NCBI GenBank assembly: GCA_009360345.1
Contig: SPDP01000006.1
Location: forward strand, 186,001 to 250,000
DNA: 64,000 nucleotides
Direction of reading: 5' to 3'
Source: Alcaligenaceae bacterium SAGV5
GTDB taxonomy: Bacteria; Pseudomonadota; Gammaproteobacteria; Burkholderiales; Burkholderiaceae_B
This document shows positions 8,708 through 17,597 of this stretch, piece after piece; position 1 is the first letter of the stretch; every line of letters begins with the position of its first letter. Both the position numbers and the translations under genes were made by a program. The notes under the pieces are model-generated. The model was not told the DNA's origin. It saw nothing but the letters and a program-made list of their open reading frames with translations, and ran no database searches.

Positions 8708-9052
8708 ATGAGCATCGACGCCTTCCTGGCAGAGAAATACGACCGCCGGCTCAACAACTGCCTTCACTTCGCGGCGTCGGCATGGGAGCGCCTGACGGGG
8801 GACCGCGGACTGGCCGCCGTGCGCGAGGACGATATCGCGGCCCTACGCGGCGTCATGCGTCGGTATCTGCTGGTGTCGGGCCCGACAACTCAGCCGTCGC
8901 TTGTCCTGCTGGACACGTTGGGCGGCGAGCCGCATATCGGCGTCTGTTATCGCCGCCGGCTGCTGCACCTGACCGAGTCCGGCGCCAGCAATTTCCCGTT
9001 CGATGTGGCCACCGCCACCTACCGTAATCCGAGGTTCTACGTATGCCGATAG
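8708..9052 (+). CDS. Phage tail-associated protein, DUF6950-like
   Basis: A 114-residue protein with the family-like N-terminus FLAEKYDRRLNNCLHFAASA and a later LLDTLGGEPHIGVCYRRRLL segment. The Cys in NNCLHFA plus the His in PHIGVC resemble an NlpC/P60-like catalytic pair. Lambda-type tails carry a peptidase-like protein (K) in this same slot before the tip protein. A peptidoglycan-related role is plausible but not shown. It overlaps the start of the tip gene by ten bases. Confidence 0.65.
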   Translation: MSIDAFLAEKYDRRLNNCLHFAASAWERLTGDRGLAAVREDDIAALRGVMRRYLLVSGPTTQPSLVLLDTLGGEPHIGVCYRRRLLHLTESGASNFPFDVATATYRNPRFYVCR

Positions 9053-11943
9053 TCTCCATCGAGCGTCACGCCCTGGAGGGGCTGTCACGCACCGAGCATG
9101 AGACCGACGACGTGCTGGCGCTCCTGTATCGCGAGTTCGACGGCCGGTTGCCGCCTCTGACCCGGATCTACAACGGGCCGGTGTCCAGGGAAACCGAGGT
9201 CACCCCGGTCGAGCCCGAGGACATTGCGCATCTGGCGCAACTGGATGGACCGCTGACAGTAGAGGTTTGGCCGGCGGCTGGCATCCAGGCGTGGCAGGTC
9301 GTTCTTTTCATTGTCAGCCTGGCCGTGTCCTCGATGCTGGCCCCTGCCGTGCCTGCGGTGGCCCAGCGCAACGTCCAGAACGAGAGCCCGAACAACGGCC
9401 TGTCGGAGCGTACCAACAGCGTGCGCGTGATGGGCCGCATCCCCGACATATTCGGGACGGTCCGCTCCACGCCGGACCTGATCCAGGTTCCGTACAAGAT
9501 TTTCTCGGACCATGTCGAGATGGAGGTCGCGCTGATGTGCATCGGGCGCGGCACCTACGAGATCCCCGCCGCCCAGGTGCGCGACGACACCACGCCGATC
9601 CAGGAGATCGCCGGCAGCAGCGTGGAAATCTATGGTCCGTATACCTCACCCAACAGCGGCCATGCACCGCAGTTGCGAATCGGCAATGCCATCGGCCTGC
9701 CGGTGCTGAAAACGGCGCGCCTGAACGCGGTGAATGGGCAGGTCCTGCAACCGTCCGACTCCGGCCGCCTGCACGCCAATGAGGTGATATTCCGGTATCC
9801 CAACGTCATTTCCAGCCAGGATAGCGAGGTTGACTACACCACATCGTTCGTAGTCGGAGACCCACTGGAGGTGACGAATGCCATTCGTACCGCAGGAACG
9901 TTCACGCACAGTGGCACAGCGCAGGCGCTGTACCTGTCGAGCGGGTCGCTGGATGCCAATGGTGAATTGACCTATCCAGGGGACATGACGGCGGACTGGT
10001 CGATCGGCGATCGCGTGACAATCACGGGTTCGCTGATGTACTGGACCTGGGATGATGAGGCCACCGGCCAGCATAGTGGCTACGCCGGCTTGGATGGGGT
10101 CTATGAGGTTGCCAATGTGGAGTATGAGTCGCTGACCGACTCCACGATCATCACGTTCGACAAACCCGCGCGGGTGAATGTCAACTGGTACCAGATTACG
10201 GGAGCCGCCGGCGGGGGCGCGGGGCCAGCAACGATCAGCCGGAACGACGGCACTGTCGTTTTCGATCTGTCTGGAACCTACGTCATTACCGCAATCACGG
10301 CGGACAACATCACGTTGCAAACGCCCTCGGCGGTGAACCCTGACTGGGAAATCCTCAACGACGATTTCGCCGGCGAGTCGGGCGTTTTGCGGCCGGATCT
10401 CTACACGAGCGGCGACCGCCGCATCGGGGAGTTCACCCTGTCCGCCGGCGAGCCCATCCGGCGGCTGATTTCCAATTTCGTTGCCTATCAGGGCCTGTTC
10501 GCTGATGATGGCTCGAACCAGTATCGCCGAGATGTGGATGTGCGGCTGGTCGCCACGCCCGTGGATGCGGCCGGCGCCGCCATTGGCCCGGAGGAGGTGT
10601 TCGACGGGACCGTGGTCGGATCCAGCACGACCCGCTCCACGCGGGCGCTGACGATGGATGTGTCGCTGTCGGCGACCTCCAGGTACTGGAAGGTCTACGC
10701 TCGCCGACTGAACCCAAAGGACACCGGGTTCGGCGGCCAAGTGGTCGATGAAATCAAATGGCGGGACCTTTACCAAGCCACGCCGGTGGACATGCCGCAC
10801 TTCGGCGATGTGACGATTGCGCAAACCAAGACCATGGCGACGGACGGCGCGTTGGCCGTGAAGGATCGAAAGTTGAACATGCTGGTTACGCGCTGCCTGC
10901 CGGCGCGGGTCAGCGGCAGTACGTTCTCGACGGAGCTGTACCCGACCAATGATGTTGCCACCATCCTGTCAGCCGTCTGCCTGGATCCGCGCATCGGAAA
11001 CCGGACGCCGGCCGAGGTGGATTTCGACAATTTGTTCGACACGGCGGCAGAGATCCGCGGCTACTTTGGGTTCCCTGAGTCCGCAGACTTCAGCTATACG
11101 TTTGCGGCCGACAACTTGTCGTTCCAGGAGGCGGTGACCTCGATCGCGCGCGCGGTGTTCTGCCAGCCCTATCGGCGCGGTAGCGTGCTGCGCCTGTTCT
11201 TCGAGCGCGCGACGGACGATTCGGTGCTGCTGTTCAATCATCGCAACAAGTTGCCGGGCAGCGAGAAGCGCACTGAACGATTCGGTTGGGCCGAGGCCGC
11301 CAATGACGGCATCGAGTTCCAGTACGTGGACCCGGAGGACGATGCCGTCGTCACACTCTACCGTCCGGCGGATCGCAGTGCGATCAATCCTAAACGGATT
11401 GAGACCATCGGAGTGCGAAACACGAAACAGGCCACATTGCTGGCGGACCGTGCGTACAACAAGCTGCGCTACCAAACTACCACCGCCCAGGCGACATGCC
11501 TGCCGGAGGCGGACCTGCTGGTGCTGCGCGAGCGCGTGCTGTGGGCGGACAACACCCGATCCGGGGCGATGGATGGCTACGTGAAGGGCGTGCAGGGGCT
11601 GGAGCTGCACCTGTCGCAGGAGTTGCCCTGGGAGAGCGGCGAGACCTACACCATTTTCCTCCAGGGCAAGGACCGCGTGGTCGAGAGCATCCCCATATTG
11701 CGGGGTCAGAGCAAACGGCACGCGGTCCTGGCGCACGCACCGCACGTGCCGGTGGTCGCAGACACAGACCGCTATCTGAGCACAGGATTCATCGTGGTTC
11801 GTGATGGTGACGACACCAATGCCAAGCCGATGCTGCTCGAAGAGCGTGAAGCGCCCGGTGACGACGGAACCATCCCGCTGACCGTCATCAACTACGACCC
11901 CCGCTATTACCAGAACGACGGCGATTTCCGCGAAAGCGCCTAA
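9043..11943 (+). CDS. Phage tail tip / host-specificity protein, J-like
   Basis: A 966-residue protein in the position of lambda J. The N-terminus has a hydrophobic stretch (AWQVVLFIVSLAVSSMLAPA) after a short leader, followed by NNGLSERTNSVRVMGRIPDI, typical of tip-attachment proteins. The middle carries long beta-rich regions, and the later part (SFQEAVTSIARAVFCQPYRR, then RKLNMLVTRCLPARV-type segments) fits the baseplate hub fold. It should form the distal tail tip and contribute to receptor recognition. A strong rho-independent terminator follows 24 bases after the stop, ending the tail block. Confidence 0.85.
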   Translation: MPIVSIERHALEGLSRTEHETDDVLALLYREFDGRLPPLTRIYNGPVSRETEVTPVEPEDIAHLAQLDGPLTVEVWPAAGIQAWQVVLFIVSLAVSSMLAPAVPAVAQRNVQNESPNNGLSERTNSVRVMGRIPDIFGTVRSTPDLIQVPYKIFSDHVEMEVALMCIGRGTYEIPAAQVRDDTTPIQEIAGSSVEIYGPYTSPNSGHAPQLRIGNAIGLPVLKTARLNAVNGQVLQPSDSGRLHANEVIFRYPNVISSQDSEVDYTTSFVVGDPLEVTNAIRTAGTFTHSGTAQALYLSSGSLDANGELTYPGDMTADWSIGDRVTITGSLMYWTWDDEATGQHSGYAGLDGVYEVANVEYESLTDSTIITFDKPARVNVNWYQITGAAGGGAGPATISRNDGTVVFDLSGTYVITAITADNITLQTPSAVNPDWEILNDDFAGESGVLRPDLYTSGDRRIGEFTLSAGEPIRRLISNFVAYQGLFADDGSNQYRRDVDVRLVATPVDAAGAAIGPEEVFDGTVVGSSTTRSTRALTMDVSLSATSRYWKVYARRLNPKDTGFGGQVVDEIKWRDLYQATPVDMPHFGDVTIAQTKTMATDGALAVKDRKLNMLVTRCLPARVSGSTFSTELYPTNDVATILSAVCLDPRIGNRTPAEVDFDNLFDTAAEIRGYFGFPESADFSYTFAADNLSFQEAVTSIARAVFCQPYRRGSVLRLFFERATDDSVLLFNHRNKLPGSEKRTERFGWAEAANDGIEFQYVDPEDDAVVTLYRPADRSAINPKRIETIGVRNTKQATLLADRAYNKLRYQTTTAQATCLPEADLLVLRERVLWADNTRSGAMDGYVKGVQGLELHLSQELPWESGETYTIFLQGKDRVVESIPILRGQSKRHAVLAHAPHVPVVADTDRYLSTGFIVVRDGDDTNAKPMLLEEREAPGDDGTIPLTVINYDPRYYQNDGDFRESA

Positions 11944-11967
11944 CCCCGACTTTCAATCAACCCCGAT

Positions 11968-11990
11968 GGCCCGCCTTGAGCGGGCCTTTT
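11968..11990 (+). terminator. Rho-independent terminator after the tail tip gene
   Basis: Perfect 7-bp stem GGCCCGC/GCGGGCC with loop CTTGA, followed directly by TTTTCTTT. It sits 24 bases after the tip-protein stop and 17 bases before the fibre gene. Confidence 0.85.
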
Positions 11991-12006
11991 CTTTGGTAGG
12001 TGCGCG

Positions 12007-14079
12007 ATGTCCGATTTGCCAATCTCCCCTCAGGAAATGATCAATGCGCGCAAGGACGCGCTGACACTGGCGGTGGTCGCGAACGGCGGCCCAACTGATA
12101 CCGTGCAGAACCGAGCCGACGAGGAATTGCCCAGCTTGGACAAATTCTTTTCAGAAGCAAGGCAGGCGCTGCACGGTACGCTCGGATCGAGAACCTATCT
12201 GACCTATGCCGAGATGGTGGCCGATGTCGGCCAGCCCCGCGCGACTGTTGGCCAGGTGGTCGAGGACCCGGATATTTCTCGCAACGGGTTCTATGTCTGG
12301 AACAGCACGACCTGGGATTGGTCGGGCATCCAACTGGCGACCCCCTTGGACGCACAGGAGGCCATCGCAGCGAAGAACGAGGCGCGAGCCATCGCCGACG
12401 AATTCGGTGACCTGGAGAGTGCGGTGGGCCAGGCTCAGGACGCCGCAACTCAGTCTCTCGCGTCGAAGCTGGCGGCGGCACTGAGCGAGGCGGGCGCCGC
12501 TGACAACGCTCGATTGGCGCAGGCGCTCGCCGATGCCATCACCGCCGCGTTCGGCGCCATCAGCTACCTGGAGCCGGTCGCGTATGCCGCAGGCCTGTCG
12601 ATGGCGGTGGCGGCTCAGACGGTGGGCTACGCCGGCAACACCTACGCCCCGCGGGTCGACAAACTGCCGTTCACGACCTCCGGGACGTTCGAGTCCGACA
12701 AATTCCGGCTGATCCAGGGCGTGGCGGGCGCCGATCTGGGCGCGAACACCGGGTCGCTTATGGTGGGCGATCGGCATACTCCGACAGCGATCCCGCTGAA
12801 CATGCACGATCGCATGAAAATGTGGTTCAGCTCGCGCGACTACATCGCCGGAGAGAACCCGGTCGCGGCCACCCCGATTATGTTCACGATCCGGAACGAC
12901 GGCGACAAATCGGACAAATTCAACCACTGGAGAGCGATCAATTACTCGGGCCATGCAACGCTGGGTTTGCGTAGCGCCGATGGTCCGGGGACCGAGGTCG
13001 AGACGAATCCTGACCATGTCCGAGTACGGTACGACGTTGGGGCGGACATCACGCTCGGGCTCAGTGTTACGACTGACAATGATCTGGCTCGCACGTATCT
13101 GCGAGTCGGTGCGTCGGTGGGGCATAACGAGTCGAAAATTTCCATGTGCCGCGACATCATGGCGGCGATCAACCGCAGCGCGGCGGGCGTTTGGACGATC
13201 GGTGTTCACAACGGCGTCAAATCGGTCGAGTGGGACCCGGTCCGCGAATGCCTGGTCGTGCATCACTCGCAATGCCCGAGGACGGCGACGAACGTCAATG
13301 CGCAGGGAGCCAATTTCATCGGCATGTGGGACATCCAGCCCGCCCAGGTCGATGACTACACGACCCGCCTCTATTTCACGCGCAAACAGCGGCGAGAGCA
13401 TTCCGCCCGGGTTGAGTGGAATGGCTCTGCTTGGGTGTTCGTCGGGAACTCGCAGAACATCGCTATTCAGAGCTACAACCCGGCCAACGGCGATCTCGTG
13501 CTCGCGTTCCTAGGCGCCGCGGTGGCGCCTGTTTCGGTGTCATCGGTGACCAGAAGCGGCGCTGTCGCAACGATGGGGACGGGGGTTGCGCATGGACTGC
13601 GCGTGAATGACTGGGTGCGATTGAGCGGAGCGGGCGAGACGGAATACAACGGTTTGTTCCGTGTCGTGTCTGTGCCTGACCCGATGTCGATCACGTTCGC
13701 TATTTCGGGGACGCCAGCGTCTCCGGCCACTGGCAGCCTGGTCTACACGGCGAATCGACCCGGGGATGTTTTTGCGTACACGGAATCTCTGACGAGGTAC
13801 GCGACAAATTTCAGCCCGGAGATCAAGGCGGCGGACGGGTCCACCGTTACGGTCAACATCCGAGACACCGCGAACGTTGTAGTGACCGCTCCGACCGTTG
13901 CGTGTCGGTTCATTGTCTATGCCTCCAGCCGCTCGCAACCGGAAATGCCACCGCCCGAATTTGCCCTCGGTCTGCGCATGAACAGCGCGAGCTATATCGA
14001 TCCCAGATCAATCGATATCACAGACGCAGCGGGCATGAACCTGTGGTGCGGTGGTTATGCCGGGAAGAAATGGGCCTGA
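12007..14079 (+). CDS. Phage tail fibre / receptor-binding protein
   Basis: A 690-residue protein between the tip gene and the lysis cassette, the usual place for a side fibre or receptor-binding protein. The N-terminal third has a short conserved-looking adaptor (SRTYLTYAEMVADVGQPRAT, then GFYVWNSTTWDWSG) and an Ala-rich helical stalk (AAIAAKNEARAIADEFGDLE onward). The rest is Gly/Thr/Asn-rich and beta-like with no enzymatic motif I can name. It likely decides which cell surface the phage binds. The start follows the terminator at 11968-11990, so it may have its own promoter. Confidence 0.75.
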   Translation: MSDLPISPQEMINARKDALTLAVVANGGPTDTVQNRADEELPSLDKFFSEARQALHGTLGSRTYLTYAEMVADVGQPRATVGQVVEDPDISRNGFYVWNSTTWDWSGIQLATPLDAQEAIAAKNEARAIADEFGDLESAVGQAQDAATQSLASKLAAALSEAGAADNARLAQALADAITAAFGAISYLEPVAYAAGLSMAVAAQTVGYAGNTYAPRVDKLPFTTSGTFESDKFRLIQGVAGADLGANTGSLMVGDRHTPTAIPLNMHDRMKMWFSSRDYIAGENPVAATPIMFTIRNDGDKSDKFNHWRAINYSGHATLGLRSADGPGTEVETNPDHVRVRYDVGADITLGLSVTTDNDLARTYLRVGASVGHNESKISMCRDIMAAINRSAAGVWTIGVHNGVKSVEWDPVRECLVVHHSQCPRTATNVNAQGANFIGMWDIQPAQVDDYTTRLYFTRKQRREHSARVEWNGSAWVFVGNSQNIAIQSYNPANGDLVLAFLGAAVAPVSVSSVTRSGAVATMGTGVAHGLRVNDWVRLSGAGETEYNGLFRVVSVPDPMSITFAISGTPASPATGSLVYTANRPGDVFAYTESLTRYATNFSPEIKAADGSTVTVNIRDTANVVVTAPTVACRFIVYASSRSQPEMPPPEFALGLRMNSASYIDPRSIDITDAAGMNLWCGGYAGKKWA

Positions 14080-14118
14080 CCGGCTCGCTCGATGAATCGA
14101 CGGTGAGATGTGAACGGG

Positions 14119-14139
14119 CCCGCGATGCGGGTTTTTTTT
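14119..14139 (+). terminator. Rho-independent terminator after the tail fibre gene
   Basis: 5-bp stem CCCGC/GCGGG with loop GAT, followed by eight T residues, 40 bases after the fibre stop and just before the holin gene. Confidence 0.8.
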
Positions 14140-14156
14140 CGTCCGGGGGGGTTGGA

Positions 14157-14420
14157 ATGAAATTCGATGACGCGGCAATCACAGCCGCCAATAGGACGGC
14201 CGAGGCCGGCGCCGTAACCGGTATCGTCGGCTGGGCGGCGTCCGTGAACTGGATCGGCTGGACCGGCGTGCTGATCGCTCTACTGGGCGCGCTGGCCAAC
14301 GTCTACTACCAGCGTCGGCGCGACCGACGCGAGCGGGCGGCCATCGCGGCCGAAGAACGGCGGCGCCAGGAGCTGCACGACGCCCAGATGGCAGCGATCC
14401 ATGAACGGTGCGACCCATGA
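14157..14420 (+). CDS. Phage holin
   Basis: An 87-residue membrane protein with one or two closely spaced hydrophobic segments (AVTGIVGWAASVNWIGWTG and VLIALLGALANVYY, about residues 17-50). A highly charged C-terminal tail follows (RRRDRRERAAIAAEERRRQE). This is the layout of small phage holins that permeabilise the inner membrane at lysis time. The ATG at 14157 has a purine-rich GGGGGG stretch upstream. Its stop overlaps the endolysin ATG (ATGA), and it opens the holin-endolysin-Rz cassette. Confidence 0.8.
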   Translation: MKFDDAAITAANRTAEAGAVTGIVGWAASVNWIGWTGVLIALLGALANVYYQRRRDRRERAAIAAEERRRQELHDAQMAAIHERCDP

Positions 14421-14956
14421 GCCGCGCCGGTAAGGTCGGGGCGGCCGCGCTGATCGCCTCCGGCGTGCTGACGTTGTTCAGCCCCCAGCTCCAGGGGTTC
14501 CTGGGGCGCTGGGAGGGCGAGGGCCAGAACGTCGTCTACGCGGACCGCCTGACGCGCGGGCTGCCGACGGTCTGCAAAGGGATCACGAAATACACGAGTC
14601 CGGAACCGGTCATCGTCGGCGATTACTGGTCGCCGGAGAAATGCGCCGAGGTCGAGCGCCTGGTTGTCGAGCGCGGCCAGATCGCCCTGGCGGACTGCGT
14701 CACCGCCGACGTGTCGCAGGGCACGTTCGACGCGCTCAGCTCGCATTCGCACAACTTCGGCGTGCCGGCGACGTGCGCCAGCCGGGCGCTGGGCCTGATC
14801 AATGCCGGCCGGCTGGCCGACGGCTGCCGCGCCATTGCCAACGGCACTGACGGGCGGCCGGTCTGGTCTTACATCACCCTGGCCGACGGGTCGCAGCGGT
14901 TCGTGCCGGGCCTGTATGCGCGGCGCTTGGACGAGGTGAGGCTATGTCTATCGTGA
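14417..14956 (+). CDS. Phage endolysin, lysozyme family GH24 (probable SAR type)
   Basis: A 179-residue T4-lysozyme-like muramidase that cuts the glycan backbone of peptidoglycan. The catalytic pattern is visible in FLGRWEGEGQNVVYADRLTR, followed by GLPTVCKGIT, with the expected Glu, Asp and Thr spacing. The N-terminus (KVGAAALIASGVLTLF) is a weakly hydrophobic segment of the kind that acts as a signal-anchor-release sequence, so export may be Sec-dependent. The ATG at 14417 is chosen because it couples to the holin stop; a GTG at 14408 is the alternative. Its end overlaps the Rz start. Confidence 0.85.
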   Translation: MSRAGKVGAAALIASGVLTLFSPQLQGFLGRWEGEGQNVVYADRLTRGLPTVCKGITKYTSPEPVIVGDYWSPEKCAEVERLVVERGQIALADCVTADVSQGTFDALSSHSHNFGVPATCASRALGLINAGRLADGCRAIANGTDGRPVWSYITLADGSQRFVPGLYARRLDEVRLCLS

Positions 14957-15474
14957 TGCCTGCCTGGGTCCGCTATGGGGCCGTGGCGGCCGTCGCCGGG
15001 ATCGCGGTAGGTCTCGCCCAGGACTGGCGCTACGGCGAGCGTATCGCTGCGCTGGAGCGGGATTTAGCCCTGCGCGACGCAGCGGCAGCCGACAGCGCAC
15101 GCAAGGCAACGGAAAAGGTCCTATCCACCCAGGCGGGCATCCAGGCGCTCTTCGATATCGTCGGTGCCGAACATCAAAAGGAAATGGAAAATGCGAAGAC
15201 CGACTATGAGCGTCGTATCGCTGCTATCGGCCGCGGCACTGTGCGGCTGTCAATCGCTGCCCGCTGCCCCGCTAGCGGCAACCCCGATGGTGCAATTGCC
15301 GCCACTGGGGCTCCAGAAACGCGAGCCGAACTTGAGCCAGCGGCTGGACAGGCTCTTACGGCCATCGCCCATGACGGTGACGATGCCATCCGAGATTTGA
15401 ACGCCTGTATCGACAAATACGAGAGAGCTCGACAGAAACTACGAGATGTGGGGTTATATAACCCGGTCGAGTGA
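14944..15474 (+). CDS. Inner-membrane spanin Rz
   Basis: A 176-residue Rz-like protein with an N-terminal membrane anchor (VRYGAVAAVAGIAVGLA) and a long periplasmic coiled coil (RIAALERDLALRDAAAADSA onward), ending with EKVLSTQAG-type helices and IDKYERARQKLRDVGL. It bridges the periplasm to disrupt the outer membrane after endolysin action. It is the third gene of the lysis cassette, overlapping the endolysin end. An outer-membrane partner (Rz1) is encoded inside it in another frame. Confidence 0.85.
   Translation: MSIVMPAWVRYGAVAAVAGIAVGLAQDWRYGERIAALERDLALRDAAAADSARKATEKVLSTQAGIQALFDIVGAEHQKEMENAKTDYERRIAAIGRGTVRLSIAARCPASGNPDGAIAATGAPETRAELEPAAGQALTAIAHDGDDAIRDLNACIDKYERARQKLRDVGLYNPVE
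15191..15400 (+). CDS. Outer-membrane spanin lipoprotein Rz1, nested in Rz
   Basis: A 69-residue lipoprotein wholly inside the Rz gene in a different frame. It has a signal peptide with lipobox (SVVSLLSAAALCGC, the Cys being the acylation site), followed by a short proline-rich mature part (SLPAAPLAATPMVQLPPLGL). Nested Rz/Rz1 is a well-known arrangement in lambdoid phages, which supports this being real. Alternative starts lie at 15164 and 15206; the one at 15191 gives a standard-length n-region. Confidence 0.75.
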   Translation: MRRPTMSVVSLLSAAALCGCQSLPAAPLAATPMVQLPPLGLQKREPNLSQRLDRLLRPSPMTVTMPSEI

Positions 15475-15573
15475 TGTCTCGTGGATGTTGAGACTCGATG
15501 GTGGTTTACTCGGTTGGTGCAAGTGGAGCCGATGGTATAACTCTCCCCATACAACTGCGACGGGAGAGAGGGG

Positions 15574-16458
15574 ATGTCACCAGCCGAAATTGAGCAGACG
15601 ATTGAAGATCTTAAGGCTGCTTGCCAGAGTTTAGAGGGCTGGCGTAAGGGGATACAGGTCTTTCTGAGTGAAGAGCTAACGAGGACTCTTGATCAATTAG
15701 AGGAGAAGATTCAGGATGAGCGCAAGACTCGGGAGAAGTTGTATCAAACCTTGCCGAAAGCTGTCAGGGATCTTGAGATCGAATTGAAGGCGCTCAAGTC
15801 GTCTGACTGGCGTGAGGAGCTGAAAAGAATAGCGAATGAAGAGCTGGAGCAGGGGAAAGCGGGGTTTAAGAAATTGGAAGGTGAGTACAACTCGCTATTG
15901 ATTTCATTCAAGAAATTCTCTGCCGCGACAACAGCAGGGGTTCTTGGGTCGAGCTTTAATAAAGCGGCACTGTGGCAAACGGTTTTTAGTTTTGCGTGGT
16001 TGCTCGTGTCGATTGTGGCCTTCCTAGGATGGCTGTGTGTTGCGAGTGGCAATGGAATTTCCGAGCTTGCGCACTTCATGATTTGGGGAAAGGGGGGAAT
16101 TTCGTCCGGCCTGGTTGTGCCTGCTGTCGCAGATAGTGGGAAACCGAGTCTTGCATGGCAGTTGGCCGGTCGTGCGCTGATGTCGATGCCGTTTATCGTG
16201 TTGACAGCGTTCGCCGCGCGGTTAGTCAGCATTCACAATACGATGGCACGGCTCTTGAAAGTTGTGGGGTTAGAGTTTTCCACGCTGGTGCCGTTCACCG
16301 CAGAAATGAAGCCTGAAGATCAATCGATAATTTGGCGAGAGGTGGCGGGAAAGGTTTTTGGAGATCGCACATTATTCATCAATGAAAAGATTTCCAAGAA
16401 AGAGGTCATGAGCCTTATGGCCAAGGTTGCTGATATTGCTGCATCGTCGAAAAAGTAG
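15574..16458 (+). CDS. Low-GC prophage cargo gene: coiled-coil membrane protein of unknown function
   Basis: A 294-residue protein I do not recognise. Residues 1-110 are charged and strongly helical with heptad-like spacing (EELTRTLDQLEEKIQDERKT; KAVRDLEIELKALKSSDWRE). Two membrane segments follow, one near residues 130-160 (ALWQTVFSFAWLLVSIVAFL) and one near 205-225 (ALMSMPFIVLTAFAARLVSI). A soluble C-terminus of about 65 residues completes it. Base composition is clearly lower in GC than the phage genes on both sides, suggesting separate acquisition. It sits alone between the lysis cassette and the convergent integrase, the usual site of lysogenic cargo (morons). A superinfection-exclusion or defence role is possible but unproven. 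Confidence 0.75.
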   Translation: MSPAEIEQTIEDLKAACQSLEGWRKGIQVFLSEELTRTLDQLEEKIQDERKTREKLYQTLPKAVRDLEIELKALKSSDWREELKRIANEELEQGKAGFKKLEGEYNSLLISFKKFSAATTAGVLGSSFNKAALWQTVFSFAWLLVSIVAFLGWLCVASGNGISELAHFMIWGKGGISSGLVVPAVADSGKPSLAWQLAGRALMSMPFIVLTAFAARLVSIHNTMARLLKVVGLEFSTLVPFTAEMKPEDQSIIWREVAGKVFGDRTLFINEKISKKEVMSLMAKVADIAASSKK

Positions 16459-16562
16459 GCCCGGGGCCGGCGCGGTGCTGTCGGAACGCTTGCGTAAAGT
16501 TGGTTCGTATAAACCGCAAATTCCCAAATTGGGTATTGTCGTGCCCGTTTTGGGTATTGGGT

Positions 16563-17597
16563 TCATCGAACCTCTACCCATTCCGTGCCTCGTGAGTCCA
16601 GGTACATTTCAGTGGTTGCCGATCGTTTGTGACCCAGCAGTGATTGAGGTTGCCGACCTTGCGCTTGGTAGAGTCTGGCGCCGAGGGATCGCTGTTCATG
16701 AAACGATGGGGCCACGCCGGCGGGAGATGGGCTGATTTTCCGCATGATCTCGCCAAACCTGTTTGATAGGGTTTGAGGATGAACCGGCGCACCGGCTTTG
16801 ACTTTCCCTCGGGTGTCGTTGTGTCGGATCAGGTGTGCGCCATCCGTTCCAGCGGCGCACCTTTCTAAGACATCGCCAATAGTCAATCCAAGGACATCGA
16901 GCCGAATTCCCAAATGCAGGCGCAGGCGGACCCCCGTCTTTTTCTGCTCGATGTGTAGGAATTCACCTCGCACATGATCGAATTGGATCGCCGCGATATC
17001 TGACCGACGCTGGACAGCAACCAGAGCTAATTCCATCGCCCTCTGCATCCAGGGGGCGTATTGCGCCGCATGTTCGTACGCGGCACGCCAGAGATCAAGG
17101 GTCAGCCTAGACCGCCGCACTGGAGCAGCGATCCGCCTCAGGGACAGAGCGGGGTTGTGGTCGATGACACCATCCGAAACCGCCTCGCTGAATATGTCAA
17201 TGAGGGTGGTGCGGGCGTGTCTTGCGGCGTGGAGATTGTCTCGCTCGACATAACCTCGAACGAACTGAGCTAGATCGTATGGCCTGATGGCCCCCGTAAA
17301 CGCGCGTCCCATTGTTGTTTCGAGCCGCCGCAGGATCGCCTCGCGATTTTGCAGCGTGGATAGAGATAGCCCTCTCTCGCGAATGATGCGCCGGTAGACC
17401 TCCAGCCAATCCACCAATGGCGTGAACGTTGGCGCCGCCGACGTCAGCATGCTCGACAGCTCACGTTCCACTGCCTCAATGCGCGCTCGTCCCGCAGTAT
17501 CGCTGTTGGCGCTGATGGCACGCAGTTCGTGGAGGATTCTATCGATGCGGTGGTAGGCGGGGCTGCCAACTGGAAAATCGGAGCCCGGGGAGTTCAT
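16563..17597 (-). CDS. int: Tyrosine-recombinase integrase
   Basis: A 344-residue phage integrase. The N-terminal half carries a SAM-like core-binding domain (LVDWLEVYRRIIRERGLSLS onward). The catalytic domain shows the box I Arg in LVAVQRRSDIAAIQ, the His-X2-Arg in SFHEQRSLGA, the GHK motif and the nucleophile Tyr in SATTEMYLDS. It catalyses integration and excision, here presumably at tRNA-Cys. It is the last gene of the leftward early operon starting near 19478, overlapping the preceding gene by four bases. The proposed attR is about 2.1 kb away with the small genes between, so int is not directly next to the att site. Confidence 0.9.
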   Translation of the reverse strand: MNSPGSDFPVGSPAYHRIDRILHELRAISANSDTAGRARIEAVERELSSMLTSAAPTFTPLVDWLEVYRRIIRERGLSLSTLQNREAILRRLETTMGRAFTGAIRPYDLAQFVRGYVERDNLHAARHARTTLIDIFSEAVSDGVIDHNPALSLRRIAAPVRRSRLTLDLWRAAYEHAAQYAPWMQRAMELALVAVQRRSDIAAIQFDHVRGEFLHIEQKKTGVRLRLHLGIRLDVLGLTIGDVLERCAAGTDGAHLIRHNDTRGKVKAGAPVHPQTLSNRFGEIMRKISPSPAGVAPSFHEQRSLGARLYQAQGRQPQSLLGHKRSATTEMYLDSRGTEWVEVR

